In this document: positions 48,801-60,740 of the stretch, one piece after another
How positions within the stretch are numbered: position 1 is the stretch's first letter
Layout: every line of letters starts with the position of its first letter
DNA from: Stenocarpella maydis
Taxonomy: Eukaryota; Ascomycota; Sordariomycetes; Diaporthales; Diaporthaceae
NCBI GenBank assembly: GCA_002270565.1
Contig: NQMI01000024.1
Span: 395,232-459,231, forward strand
Direction: 5' to 3'
Length of the DNA stretch: 64,000 nucleotides
Translations under genes and position numbers: made by a program
Notes under the pieces: generated by a model
The model's database searches: none
Told to the model about the DNA's origin: nothing
What the model saw: the letters and a program-made list of their open reading frames with translations, nothing else

Positions 48801-51800
48801 CTAATATATACCCTGCGTTCGATATTGGAAAGTGTCATATCTCCAAACAAAGTCAGTACCGTCGGTCGTCCATGATGGTGTCGAGCTAGCGACCCCAAGG
48901 GCAAAGTCCAACTCACAGTCGGGTGTAGTAGCTGCCAATAGACTTGTTTATCAGGTCCGTCTCGACAAACTGCTCCGCATCATCCGCGCTCAGCTGCAGC
49001 TGGAAGCGCTGTCGCAGGTTCGTCGTCACCGTCGCGACGCCGGCAGCAAAGCACGGCATCTTGGAGTCCCGGCCCATCATGGCAACGAGATCGACGATGT
49101 TGTCGGCTGATCGTCGGAGAGCTATGGCGTTCGTCAGTCGTGAGGCCTAATTTGTGTGGCTGTGCGGTCCATCGGACCATACCTTGGAAAGCCTGCTTGC
49201 AAAGGCGCTTAAAGTCTTCCCACTCTGGAGACCCCATCCCACCCAAAACTTCAACATACTCGTGGGTGAGTTTGAACGGTGCAGCCTCGAACCCAACGGA
49301 CCCCGGCGAGTTCGACAACATGAAGCCAAAGTCAATATGTACAATGTGGCCCTCGTTGTCGATCAGAACGTTCCCGTTGTGCCGATCCTTCAGCTGCAAT
49401 ATGTACGAGATAACACTATATGCCGCGAGCGACCTCTTGAAAGCATCAACGCCAGCCTTGTATGGTTCGCTGTCTGGTGAGCCAAAGGCCTTGGCAAAAT
49501 GGTCTTTAAGCGTCGCGATCCGCCTCTTCGGGTTTGCGCCAGCCTCGGTCTGCGCCAGCGTCAGGCTGCGTTTGATAGAGTGCAGCGAGACACCGTTCGT
49601 GATCGTCTCGATGAGGCCCGAGGATTCGCCCGTCACCAAGATTCGCATTACCTTCACCCACACTCCAACCTTGGCATCGGTCCAGATCTTGTCGCAAACA
49701 TCAATGAGCTGACAGGCAAAGGCTTCTTGCCTCAGGTCAGCACCAGTCTTCACAATAACGCTCATCAAATCCCAGTTCTTCATCCAGCCGTATGGCGATG
49801 ACCGCCGTATACGCTCTTTCTTCATCTGCCAGGCTTCGCCAAAGACTGCTGCGCTCGGATCGTCACGGTCACCTTTCCTTTGGAGCCCGCCAGTCTTGAA
49901 GTCGTTCTCCATCCGCTCCACACCGGCGGTCGCGTTCAGGGCCGGATCAAGACTCGTATCGTCATCAACTTCTTCGGGGTTGGTCACCGCATTCTGGAGA
50001 GTGGTCTTGGCCATGATCTGGTCAAAAGTCGGCCCACGTCCGTCATCCGCCTCAAAGTTCTGTTCCTCCAGACTCTGCATGCTTGCGATGATCTTCGCAC
50101 GGATTGCCGCTACCTCATGCTTCGGTCGCTTGCCACTCGTAGCGTCCAACTGGGCCAGCATCTGGGAGGCAGTCCGCATATGTGTTGCCAATGCAGAAAA
50201 GTCTGGCTGGTCCACCGAGGTATTTCGAGGGTTCGTGTTGATGGTCATCCTCCGCAAAGAACGACTGCCAGGGCTGCTGGAACGGCTCGTTGAAGTAGCT
50301 GAACTCCTGGGCGTCACCAGCTCGGAACTCGTCGACACTGTTGGCGTTAGACTGGGCAGGCGCTGAGGAGCTGGTTTTCTGGTCTTCACGGCCTTGTTGT
50401 CGATCGTTTTCAGCGCGGGTGACGTACCGAGGTCTCCAGAGGATGGCTCAAAGACGCTGTCAGCGGACTCCGTGGAATTCTCTGCCCTTGACGCGGGTAT
50501 CTTTGGTCTCTCGGACAAGTCAAATATGCGTCTCCTCGATCCTTGCTCCGCCACAAGCGTTGCTAGCAACCTCTGATTGTCTTGCGAATCGGGGTCAAAG
50601 GTAAAGTCGTCGCGGAGGATTTCGACCATCAGTAGGTAAGGCACCTTTTCTGCGCTGTTGAGCACAGTTGCTTCGGCTGGGTTAATCCTCACGACCCTGT
50701 GGTGTTTACTCCTCGACGGTGACCCGTCGGTTAAGGTTGGTGGACAAATCACGGGGATATCCACCTCCGCCCTATTTGACATCCCAGTTAGTAAAGGCGA
50801 CATCGATATGCTTCTCAGTATGTGCGACATGACAGAGGAGCATGTCTCAACAGTAGACATTTACAGTCCTGCACCCTCAGTTGCGCCCATGGACCACCAT
50901 CGGCGACCACGGATAGTCCGATAGCTCTTGAACAACTAGTGAGAGACTACCACCAGCCCAAACCCCCATATTGGAGTGGGTGAACAACTCTGCCTCACTT
51001 TTAGGGGGCCTTCACGGCTGTCACCGCTAAGCGGCTCCTCAATCACGTCTTACAGATCGCATGGCATACTACAAGGAAATACAGGACGGGGGGGGGGCGG
51101 CGCGGGAAATACTAACGGCAAGTCCTGCGCGATCAAGGCCAGCTCGGCTCGGAGAGCGCTCAGACGTGCTGGCTTCGGGACAACAACCAGCCTGTTCGAA
51201 ATGTCCTCGAGCGCGGTCAGAAACTGTGTCTGGCATCGGAAATAATTCTGTCTCAGAAGCCTTGCTCTCTGCACCGACGACATGTCGCTATTGCTCAAGG
51301 CGCCTTTGGTGCGCTCGGAGTGCCGGCGGGTCAGCATCGAATTCTCGGCCGGCGGTAGACCGGCGGTCACAGGAGTCGGCGGCCTAGGCGGGAGGGGAGA
51401 TTTCACTTCGGGGAGAGGGAGGGAGGCGGTGCTAAGTCGTGCGTCTATAGCCTTCATGTCTAGGTGGCTTGTTGGTCGCTTCGGCGGTTGCCCGGGCGTA
51501 GGCACGGTCGAGCCAGAGGATGAAGTCGGTCGAGAACGCGGAAGGTTCTGGTTCCGCGGGGTGCCTGGGGAGTCCCTCGGTGGTGAGCCCCTTGGATCTG
51601 GCGCGCTTGTAACACGGCCGCCATCTCTCGTCGTACGCCTTGCCCTGTTCGCCTGGGCGGCCGAGACGGTCTGTGCCCTGGCTATCTTGGGCTGCGCCGG
51701 CTCCAGTATCACGTCGTCTATGGGCTGGGGCTTCTTTGCCTGAGCGACGGCAAGGGGACCGGCCCAGTGAGGCAAGCCAGGGACTGCAACGCTGGATAGT

Positions 51801-52412
51801 ATAAGACTGGCCAGGACGGTGACGGGCAGGGGGTTCTCCTTGATCTTCTCATGCCTGGCTGTGTCTCCCAGCCCAAACACGATATGCTGAAGCTTGTTGT
51901 AGACCCTTCGACATGTCCTGAAGGCCTCGGTGTGGGGATTCGAGGAGAGGTCGTTTAGATAGCTCTGGAACAGCCAGAAGGCCTACTCGCTAGGTATTAG
52001 CAGGCGAGGGTAAGGCTCGCACCCAGGGCAAGGACACTGACCAGCAGAGCGCCTGAGACAGATTCCTCGCAGAGGTCCAGGAGGAACTCCTCCAATGCCA
52101 TGGACTCATTATTGACGCTGATGACAAGATGGCACAGCTCGGGCAGGAAGAATTCGACATCCTCGTAGGGGAACTGGCGCAGCTTGTTGCAGAGCACATA
52201 GTGGATCCCGACGTGGTCGGCGTATCGACTGCGCGGAACAGGTGTTAGCTCGGACGGGTGCTGTGTGTGTAATTATGGCTGGCGCAGACCCTCATGAATT
52301 CTCAGAGGGCTGTTGGGCGCTTGAGGACGTACGTGAGGTAGGAGACGGAGAGAAAGGGGTTCTGGTTGAAGACGTCGCTGTCAAAGAACCTCTGCAAGAG
52401 GTCCCACGACAT
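48801..52412 (-). CDS. pik1: Phosphatidylinositol 4-kinase, Pik1 type
   Basis: Makes PI4P from phosphatidylinositol, mainly at the Golgi, for secretory traffic. Exons 52,412–52,333, 52,228–52,042, 51,982–51,117, 50,771–49,183, 49,121–48,917 and 48,840–48,801 join to 989 codons (988 residues). The start MSWDLLQRFFDSDVFNQNPF begins the N-terminal lipid-kinase-unique region (CNKLRQFPYEDVEFFLPELC). A long Ser/Pro/Arg-rich linker follows, then the kinase domain: ADLRQEAFACQLI, the catalytic loop LKDRHNGNVLID and the metal-binding HIDFGF. The C-terminus reads YDTFQYRTQGIY and stop; I place the last intron so as to reach it. The intron at 51,116–50,772 is 345 bases, much longer than the others, and contains a G10 run at 51,088–51,097; splicing it restores DLP-AEVDIP. 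All core catalytic motifs are present, so it should be active. Confidence 0.92.
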
Positions 52413-53430
52413 TGGATCCGCAGGTTGTTGAGAAGCAGCTTAATTTTTGGAGGATTTGGCGCGGCGGCGGGCGGGGCGCGCAGGACGGGCGTCAAGAGCG
52501 GGCGAGAGGCGCGGGCGCGAGGCGGTTTATCGAGTCGAAGCGGGCGCGAGGAGGGAGTGACGGGGATACAAGCCGCGAGCGCGGGTTGCTTCATATAGAT
52601 TCGACATGAACGGGTTGTAGCGAGTAATGAACTTTCATGGCCGACAGCTCAGCAAGACCTGGGTTGCAGGAGAGAAGGTGGTCGGCGTCGTGAAGAGGGC
52701 AGAGAGACGAAAACGCTGTGGCGATGGTATTGGTGGTAGTAGTGAGTGGTGTTGGTTGCGGTTGTGGTGGTGATTTGTGGTGTCGTGGAGCAGAGAGATG
52801 GAGGGCCAATGAAGTTGGAGGCAGCCAGGCTCAATTACAAACCCGGTCGGTCGGCTGTACGGAGTGCAATACAAAACGGTAAACTGCCTACCTACCACTA
52901 CACCACCCTCTCTACCTTGTATGTATCAATGTCGGCTGCGGAGGGGGCGGGAAGGGTCTTGTTTGGGTGTAGTTTGACCCCTCGTCGGGAAGCTCCCCGA
53001 GGCCATCCGGCAGTCTGGCAGTTCTGGCATCTCTGGCATTTCCCTGGTACGGAGTGGGGTATACGGAGTAGTTACTTGGCCCAGGTACCAGAGCAGAACC
53101 CCCCCCCCAAAACACACACAACTGCCTTCACCACCTGCGCGCATTGAACCTGCTTCTCATTTTGGCAGGTCGAGGTACCAGTACCTAGCAAGGTACAAGA
53201 TACAACCCTGGAAGATACTGCCAGGACTGCCTATCCACCCGGACTATTCTACTGTATTTATTCTTCCTGCCGATACGGAAAACGTAAGTCGTCCGGTCAC
53301 CGAAGCCGCTTTGGCTTTCACATGTTCCCATTCGTGTCCTCTTCGCCATATCCCGCCATCATCTGTCTGTATTCCCACGAGCCACGAGCCAAATTAAGCT
53401 TGCATATTTTGCTCTGGCCGTGTTGCAAGT
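52413..53430. other. Pik1 upstream region
   Basis: Promoter and leader of the minus-strand Pik1 gene; no other gene supported. It contains three TACGGAGT-type motifs (52,858, 53,048 and 53,062) and a 10-C run at 53,099–53,108. Confidence 0.6.
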
Positions 53431-53436
53431 GTGCAG

Positions 53437-53652
53437 ATGCAGTCAGACTGGACCGAGTGGCAGGCCATCTTTGCTGCCCAGCAATGTCTCACCAAGTCGG
53501 CAACGTGGGCGTCTGCGTTTACCCTGCAGCGGTACCAGCAATTACTACAATCGATCGCCATCAGTAGTCCTTCCTGCCCGTTGGGGCCCCAGCCCATGTC
53601 ATGGCAAGACTCTGACTATGAGCTCCTTTGCAACGAGTCTTGGCACGCTTAA
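53437..53652 (+). CDS. Small hypothetical ORF, 71 residues
   Basis: An ATG-started frame of 71 codons with protein-like composition, rich in Trp and Gln (QSDWTEWQAIFAAQQ, then LQRYQQLLQSIA), ending at TAA. No signal peptide, membrane segment or known domain. It may be a real small gene, the last exon of a longer one, or chance. Only the sensible composition and the ATG support it. Confidence 0.3.
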   Translation: MQSDWTEWQAIFAAQQCLTKSATWASAFTLQRYQQLLQSIAISSPSCPLGPQPMSWQDSDYELLCNESWHA

Positions 53653-53949
53653 GATTATCTCCAGTTTTAGCCCCTTTTCTTGGCATCATTCATGAAATTC
53701 TTGCCTGCTTTGTATCTTCCCTTGCGCTCTCAAAAAACAACTTGCGGCGGTTGGCCGTTGTAAGCTGCAATGCTATATTTCCGCCCAGCTGTTCAGGCCG
53801 CTCGGCGTCCCCTTCCATCTCGCAACCCGGGGTTCCTCTCGTGGATCCTCCCGGCTGACAAAACATCCGAGGCAGCGTGACGTCGATAGCTACAAAGCAC
53901 AGGTTCGCATGGCGGCACTCGCGCTCTAGCTACCGGATAACCCCCCCCC

Positions 53950-54390
53950 GGGGTGGTTAGTAACATCACCCATAAAATATCCGAGTCGAGAGACAAGTGT
54001 TTCTGAAGTTCACGATCAACAGTGACGATACGGATTCCCGAGTCTGACAAGACCTTACTTGGGCCATTCTGGACTCTGTTCCTCGCAGTATTCGAGAAAT
54101 CCTCACCTTTGGCCTTATTACACACGAACACGTCGTGTTTTGAACCAACCGTTATTGCTAACGCTAGATCGTTGAGCGCTTATGACTGTATGAAGTGACC
54201 GGGAACATGGAAATTTATCGTGCATCCTGTACAGATCTGTGGCATACGATTTTCCACCCCAGAGATGCTGGTACACCGACTCGCAACTACCTATTGCTAG
54301 AACGGCTGTCCTAAAGGCACACGCCCAATGCTGAGGCTTAGGCCCACGAAGCCAGCAGTAATACTCAGGGCTGAGTGGTCTGGCCGTCAA
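53950..54390 (-). pseudogene. Coding-like remnant, unknown product
   Basis: Two minus-strand frames look protein-like. One is at 54,390–54,118, with EYYCWLRGPKPQHWACAF. The other reads through about 54,170–53,960, with SDSGIRIVTVDRELQKHLSL and DSDILWVM. They are in different frames, and the second is preceded by TAA. A frameshift or unrecognised intron would be needed to connect them. No family recognised. Confidence 0.25.
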
Positions 54391-55330
54391 ATTTTACTAC
54401 ACCACCATCCTTAGGTGAGGGAGCCTGGAGCTCTTAGATATATACAAGGAGTATTGTGATCGTATCAAGAATGAAAGCGGTTAGGGGAGGGACAACAGCA
54501 GGACTCGATAGCAATATCCTGAGGTTCCAGAGACGTGATGATCTGTAGCCCTACCCAAGGAAGGAGTATTTTGAACTGTCAAATGTCTTTTTCGAAGATC
54601 CTTGCTGAGTGTCGCGAGACCGCCCTGCTAGTCAAACTCGGGTGCGAGGTACTTACTGTGCGTGACATGGTCGCTAAATCACACTATCAGGATGATCACA
54701 AATAAGACCTTCCTCAACCCTCTCTCACCCAGCTATGGTATTTACGAGGATTTTCAGGCTCAAGAGGGTGGGGACTCCCTAGCTAGAGAAGTGATGTTAA
54801 TGTTTCTTCACGAAGGGTAGCGTCTTAGGTTCTACCTGAGTCACGGCGAATTTTGCGGGCCTTTTGGAGCACTTCGCTGGCAGATAGATGCTGTCATGTA
54901 GACACATGAATGTACGGCGTTGTTCAAAAGGAGACTACAGGCAGGGTATATCACTTGGCATCCTGAATATTTGGTTGTACAATGCTCTTCTTCCATTATA
55001 ACGTGCTGTGGTAGGTCTGAGCACGTGAACTCTCTCCCTGTGAAGTCTCCTTCTTGCCTTCCCTTGAAGATTTGTTTCCTCCGAAAGATGAACAGGGAAA
55101 AAAAAACCTTTCCGGGAGAAAAAAATACCCCACTGGTCGTTGTTTGATACCACCGGTGCCTTGATAAAAAAGCCCACATGTGAGGAGAAAAAAAGGCCGA
55201 ATGCTCCTTGCATCATGTGGCCCCACGCGCCACAAATGTCCGGTCTTGAGTGCGCTGTTGCTTAAGGGATGGCTGTCCAGCCAAAGACTTTTTGTTTTGT
55301 TTTGTTTTTGCTTCAGTGATTGTTCTTCCA
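54391..55330. other. Stretch without a supported gene, start of the decayed region
   Basis: AT content rises here compared with the core. Short frames exist on both strands but none is recognisable. Part of it may be the 3' flank of the RNase H-like pseudogene. Confidence 0.45.
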
Positions 55331-56587
55331 TCAAGTTTCGTTTGTGTGTTCTCTTGTGTCTTTTTGTGTCCTTGCAATTTTGTTTTGTTCGTTGTTTTGT
55401 GTTTGATCGCTTGGGAGTCGGCCCCCAGCAGTATCACCCAGCCCTGCTGAGTGCCCTCGCCCGAAGTGGCGGCTGCACTGCTGGGGTCTTACCCTCAGGC
55501 GCCTTTGAAGACACAGACACCAAAGAACTGACGGCCTTGGTGTTTGGTTTTTCTGTTTGTTTTGAGGTGGGTGTGCAACTGAAGATTGTGTTTTTTGTTT
55601 CATTGGTGGCGGTTGTTGCACCAATTTCTGTTTGCGTTTGCGCGAGTTCTCAGGAACCACTGATGCTGACACTTGGCACCCCGGTGATGGTGGTGTTTGT
55701 GGTTTTGATGCCAAGATGGAGCTTGAGACTTGAGGTGTTGTGCTCAAGCCAGTAGCAGCTGGAAGGTCTTTGTGTTTTTGGTTGTTTGCTGCCTTCCGAG
55801 CTACGGCTTCGGCGCGCTGGTTGCCCTCCGCCGCGGCAAGAGGCGAGATGCAATATAGCACGACCTTCGCGCCGAATTCAATGCGAAGCTTGTTCGCTTT
55901 TTCGACGATGTCCAGCAGGACAGGTGCGATGTCCGAGGACTCATATGCGGAGTCGAAGTTGCGGACCTTGCTGATCTTGTTGACCTCGTCTTGATTGTGT
56001 GTGAAGATTGTGACGAAGGCCTCAGTGTCTTGTTCTGGTGCTTGGCGGAGTTGCTCAGTTGCGAGGGTTAGACTTTGTGAAATTGCCGCAAACCCAGCCT
56101 CAGCACCAGGGGTTATTTCGTAGTGTCCAAGTCCCCATTGCCTGGCGCACCAGCTGCCGTTGACGTTGTCGGCAGTGGGTTACTTGTAGACGACGGCGGC
56201 GCCTGCCAGCCTTCTCATCTCATGCTCGTTGGTTGGTGTGATTTGGTTTGTGGCACTGAGACCGTATGTGAAGAAGAAAAGGTTGGTCGGGTCGAAAGCT
56301 GCCTTAGAAGCCTCGATGGCAAGCTCGAAGACCTTCTCTTCAGTAATCAGGGTGCTGATATCCCTAGGGAATTGGAGCGTGTTGTCCTCAACCCATTTCT
56401 GGCGCACAATCTTGTTCAGGGCGCAGGCTTCACAGGGCGCAGGCTTGTTATTGGTTTTTTGCTCTGGAGTGTCGCGAGCTGTCTTGCGCCTGCACTCAGA
56501 AAGCTGCTTTGCAGACTTGGTCTTGCAACATATTTTGATAGAGTCTGTGTGATATATGCTAGTAAGATGGTCCTTGATATTAGGAGT
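55331..56587 (-). pseudogene. RNase H-like protein, disrupted by one in-frame stop
   Basis: One reading frame stays open from 56,587 to a stop at 55,331 except for a single TAA at 56,182–56,180. It has no ATG start. The layout matches a family of fungal RNase H-fold proteins. It has a Cys/Lys-rich N-part (CCKTKSAKQLSECRRK, then CEACAL), a helix-rich lead-in (ITEEKVFELAIEASKAAFD) and the first strand LFFFTYGLS. Next come a HYEITPGAEAGFAAISQSL helix, a strand TIFTHNQDEVNKI and the last SPLAAAEGNQRAEAVARKAA. In active enzymes of this fold the first strand carries Asp where Tyr stands here (codon 56,266–56,264), and the third strand carries Asp where His stands (55,999–55,997), so catalysis is unlikely. 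A Pro/Gln/Lys tail follows. The TAA fits a C-to-T change in a CpA context. It may be a transposon-derived gene. Confidence 0.6.
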
Positions 56588-57300
56588 TTAAAGCTCATAG
56601 GGATTTTGACAAATGGGTTTAGGTGAAGGGAGATTATGGAAGGGCATGGATGAAGTGATATGAATTTAGTGGTGTGGATAGGAGGGGGTGAGCGTATCAC
56701 AGCATAGCTAGGTGTACGAGGAAATAACTAGTTTTTGTGTGAAGAGGGAAGAACTAAGTGCCTATGGTGTACAGGTAAAGTACAGGCATTTATATAGCGA
56801 GTTACAGGAGTAGGTACCATGACAGAGTAGAAAGGGTGAGTGAAGAGAGAAGTGAAGGGGTATGCATGAAGTAGATAGGCGAAGAGGTATGGTGAGGGAA
56901 TATGGACGAAGTGATGCAGGTGGAAGAAAGGTCAGATAGGCGAGCAGGGGAGTTGAGGTCTGCTATGGAAGACGGGTGCCCAGGTGTGGAAGAAGAGATG
57001 AGTTACAAACCTCTAGTGAGACGCAGATTATGTATTAAGAGAAGGTATAATGGAGACATTGTTTGTAGAGTGTTGTGTACACAGCAGCGAGAGTAACCAG
57101 TTAGAGTGAGGTAGGTATGAAGAGAAGAAGTTGCATTGTGGTAGTGTTTTGACATTTTGGATATGTCCAAATCAAGAAGAGAGAAGGAGGAAGTTTCAGG
57201 GAATTGAAGAATCTTTATATATCCTTATGAGATGCTTTAGTGTTATTAAATTGAGTCACCTTAAAACTAAAGAACCCAAATAAACACTCTAAGCTGCTAG
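56588..57300. other. Purine-skewed non-coding stretch
   Basis: The plus strand is strongly G- and A-rich with little C between about 56,630 and 57,110 (repeated short GAAGTG, GGAGT and GGTATG-like words). It lies upstream of the minus-strand RNase H-like pseudogene, so it may be its former pyrimidine-rich leader. No gene seen. Confidence 0.5.
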
Positions 57301-57720
57301 TCTAGTTTTTAATACGGTGGAAGGGGGGCGCATACTAGCCACACGCCATAACCCGTCCGGCCAAAAGACCATAATAACCAATCCGCGCGTATTGACTATT
57401 CCTAGCAGTATATAAGAGCCGTACCGTCACATCCGGCACACTATATATAAAAACCCGATGAGACGGCGCCCTTCGCCGCTGCACTATAGCAACAGAAACA
57501 CCAAAATGTCACCAGTATAGCCTCTCTAACCGCCAGCTCTAGCTCTTCCCCTCTACCCTTTTTTTATTCTAATTTGGGTTCAAGTTAAAGAGTATCTTAG
57601 GTGAGCCTAATAGCTATATAATACTGAAAGAACAAGACCCCAGGCTTATAACCACTTTAATATAAAGGGAAAATAGATACATTTACACCCCTCTATATGA
57701 ACTCATGATTATCTAGCCAG
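57300..57720. mobile_element. Transposon-like debris with RIP-type stops
   Basis: TATA-like boxes (TATATAAGAG near 57,410 and TATATATAAAAA near 57,443) precede an ATG at 57,506 in a CAAAATG context. Its frame is closed after four codons by TAG and again four codons later by TAA. Both stops fit C-to-T mutation of CAG and CAA. The flanks are AT-rich with many TA dinucleotides. This looks like the damaged 5' end of a repeated element, but no family can be named. Confidence 0.35.
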
Positions 57721-57949
57721 AATACAACTAACATGCACCATCGTGACCTCCAAAGTCGGGCTAGCAAGGAAGTCCTATAGTTGGTAGTATATGGGGCCCT
57801 CGGTTGTGACGTTCACCATCAAGATGACGCTGTGGTAGTGCCCTGACGACCGCGGAACCCCACCCCCCCTCCATCTCGCACTGGTCAGCAAAAGAAAGGG
57901 GAAACAAGAAGAAAGAAAGAAAGAAAAAAGCCGGTGGCTTAGGAATTGC

Positions 57950-59200
57950 ATATAGGAGACGACGGTGTAGTTTGAAGGTCACTTTGTCGTTTGGAAATCT
58001 GCTCATTGGCGTCTGAGTCGACCAGATTGGCTAATCGACCAGTCCCTAGGCGCGGGTCGTTGTCAATGCTATGTATGCAATTGTCCAGGAGGAATTACAC
58101 GGATTTGGAAGCTGCTCAGCGACGACGAGTAGATAGTGAGAGGATCATGGCCATCCGCGGAGCAACAAAATGTATTGTGATCTGTCGGCTGTTCCCATGT
58201 TTCCCGGGGCCTTCGCAGATATCAGTCCAGAGACCCTCTAGTCAAAGCTCTCTCTTTCGCGGTGTATGGCATGGATGGTTTTCTCCAGGGCCTGGATGAA
58301 ACTGTTCGTCTGCCTATTGATTTCAAACCTCGAGAGAGACGGAAAATTGTCTGGTGACAAGTGATTCCCTGAAGGGCGGCAGTTAAGGGGGCCACGATAC
58401 GGCATTCTTCGAGCTGCGGCGGTGGCCGCGTGGGTTTTGCCCTCTTCAGTACAATCTGAAAATTGAATTGGGCAGTAGTCTCCGGCGTCTCCTTTCTTCT
58501 TACTCTCGCTCTGCTCTTTGGACTCATCGTCCTCGTATGCCTCAGTAGCACCCGCCTCCACCAATCTCCTGGGCCTCTCTCTTTACGTTTATCGAAGCTT
58601 AAACTCCAGCTACCCGAATAGGACGCAAAATTTCCAACTATCGACTCTCTGGCCGAAGATGGCATTACTATCGGTAACTGCTCGTCAACCCGCACAGAGT
58701 CGACCGACATTGTCTTCAAGCTGTGTCGCTTCAGGCTTCCCGCCCCTACAGCTCGGGTAGCCTCCTTCTGAGACCCCCTTCGTGTGTGGGTAGCCTGACG
58801 CTGAGCTGGAAGATACTAGATGAAACGCCTCGATGCTGCGAGGGCGCTATGAAGCCCCGGGCCCACCTCGCTCGATGTCCAACACTCTTTCAAGGTGCTG
58901 GGGCATCTGGAAACCAACAGACCAGTATCCCTGTGGTTGGTGCGGCGATTGAAGACCCGAAGGTAAAAGAGGCTCGAGTGGGGAGTTCGTATGAGGCACT
59001 GTAGCGCTCGCGTTTGATACCCAGTACAGCCCAGGGTCCACATGTGTGGCGGCCGTTTCTCCAAACTCAATGCGTCCCTGCCGCCTGCGCTCTTCAACGA
59101 GGTCGTCCGCATGCTTGATGATCTTCCAGAGAAACCGCTGCGGCTCCCTCATCGCGCTATCGCCTCCTTCATCTCCACCAGGGCTGGGGAATTTCAATAT
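57950..59200 (-). pseudogene. Coding-like remnants, unknown product
   Basis: Three minus-strand blocks look protein-like. The first is about 59,197–59,030 (REPQRFLWKIIKHADDLVEE). The second is about 58,564–58,238 (RFEINRQTNSFIQALEKTI). The third is about 58,090–57,960 (DNCIHSIDNDPRLGTGRLAN). Stops and frame changes separate them. On the opposite strand the first block is also open, so orientation is uncertain. I do not recognise a family. It may be a decayed gene or several exons of one. Confidence 0.25.
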
Positions 59201-59259
59201 GGCTCCGTCGAGCAGGTCGCTTCCCTCTCTTCTATGTTATTAGTTGTCCTGTCATAGCC

Positions 59260-60740
59260 ACCGTATATCCTTTTTCTCAGATGGAAAATTTCGTGGGATC
59301 GTCTTGATCATTGTGTAGACTGCTCTGAATCTTTATTGAAACGCAGGATCTGTCGAGCTCTCAGGCCATGTAGTGCCTCCGAGCGGGTGCTAAGTTTTGG
59401 GATCTTGTTGGTTGGTTCGTCCGTCCGTTGTCGCGTCCATCCGTTTGCTCACTTTGCTGTCCTGGAAGAAACATAGTGTGTGAGCAATGCGCTGAGTTTG
59501 CACATAGAGATGAGTTGAGCCTCCCTCTACAGACTGCTTCCGTCTCTGTGGAACTCGCTGTAGGACACGGTAATTAAATTACAGAGCCAGGACTCGTCTT
59601 TAGCAGGAGGTGCTTTCTTTGGTTGCTCCATGGGAATATAGCCTTACCAGGTTTTATAGAAGTCACGCCATGGATCCCCTCCTATGAGTGAACTCGGCCA
59701 TGTCTCATCGGGGGTATGTAAGAGTGGCATTTACCAAAAGTTCGTGCCCGCCAACTATGTGCTGGTTGGCATAGGGCTCGATGAAGTTAGTCTGCGAGCT
59801 GGACGCATGTGCTTTCCAGGAAACTTACGCTCATCAGCCTTGGTGCTGTGGGCCTGAGCCTGTGGTACAGAAAATTGGTAAAATGTGCCTCGTGTGTATT
59901 GACCTTCCAAGTAGCACACATATTTGAAGATAATGGGCTGTATATATAGAAGTGGATGGTCATCTCTCTTAGCTAATGTGGATGATGCATGAGGGGAAAA
60001 TTTCAGCAGACTATGGTTGAGCAGATTTGGTGTGGTTGAAGACACGAGGAAATGGGAGAAAAGATTCTCTTCAAAGCATGCTTATATTTTTGCGGACTCG
60101 ATTAGTTAAATCCTGTCTTTGCTCCGACCTTGGGCCACATTCTGCTCTCAAGTTTCGTATTGCTCACCCCATCTGTTGGTGTCTTTGAAGCTGGCAGCGT
60201 TTGAAGCCGCGATTGTATCATTTCCCAGTCTACCTGCTGCTGGTGTTTGCCCTGAAACTCACCGCCTATTCACGTTCCTTTGCGTGTCCAGACTTTGTTT
60301 GATGCTTGTCATTCATTCAAGCGACGGTTAACGCCGACTTAGGGTAAAGTTTGCAAGTGATCGTGAGGAGTAGTAATTGTCTGGGAGATATAAGACGGGC
60401 ATTGTCATTTAGCAACGCAATCCAGCCAGGCAGATTCTGTGTGCCTTCCTGTCGAGCGAGTAAGATGGCCCACAGGGAATCGCCAAACACCGCACAGCTG
60501 GTGCTGCCCACCTAGACAATGCCCGCATGCATTTGAGTTCCAGCGTGCTTCGGTGACGCCAGAATGATTCAACAAGCCTTGAAGTTTGAAGGCAGATCGC
60601 CACAGCCTGAGTTCAAGGAGGAAGCTAAACACGCTGAAGCTAGACATTGTCGTATGGTACAAGCAAGGTATAATATCCCAGGCCGCCACTATGGGTACCG
60701 GTTATGGGTATCAGATCTCTCATATAGAGTGCCCCCCCGG
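59260..60740. other. Stretch without a supported gene
   Basis: Base composition is mixed. A 79-codon ATG frame at 60,564–60,803 (+) crosses into the AT-rich block and has protein-like composition (RYNIPGRHYGYRLWVSDLSY) but no recognised domain. Nothing else is supported. Confidence 0.45.
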
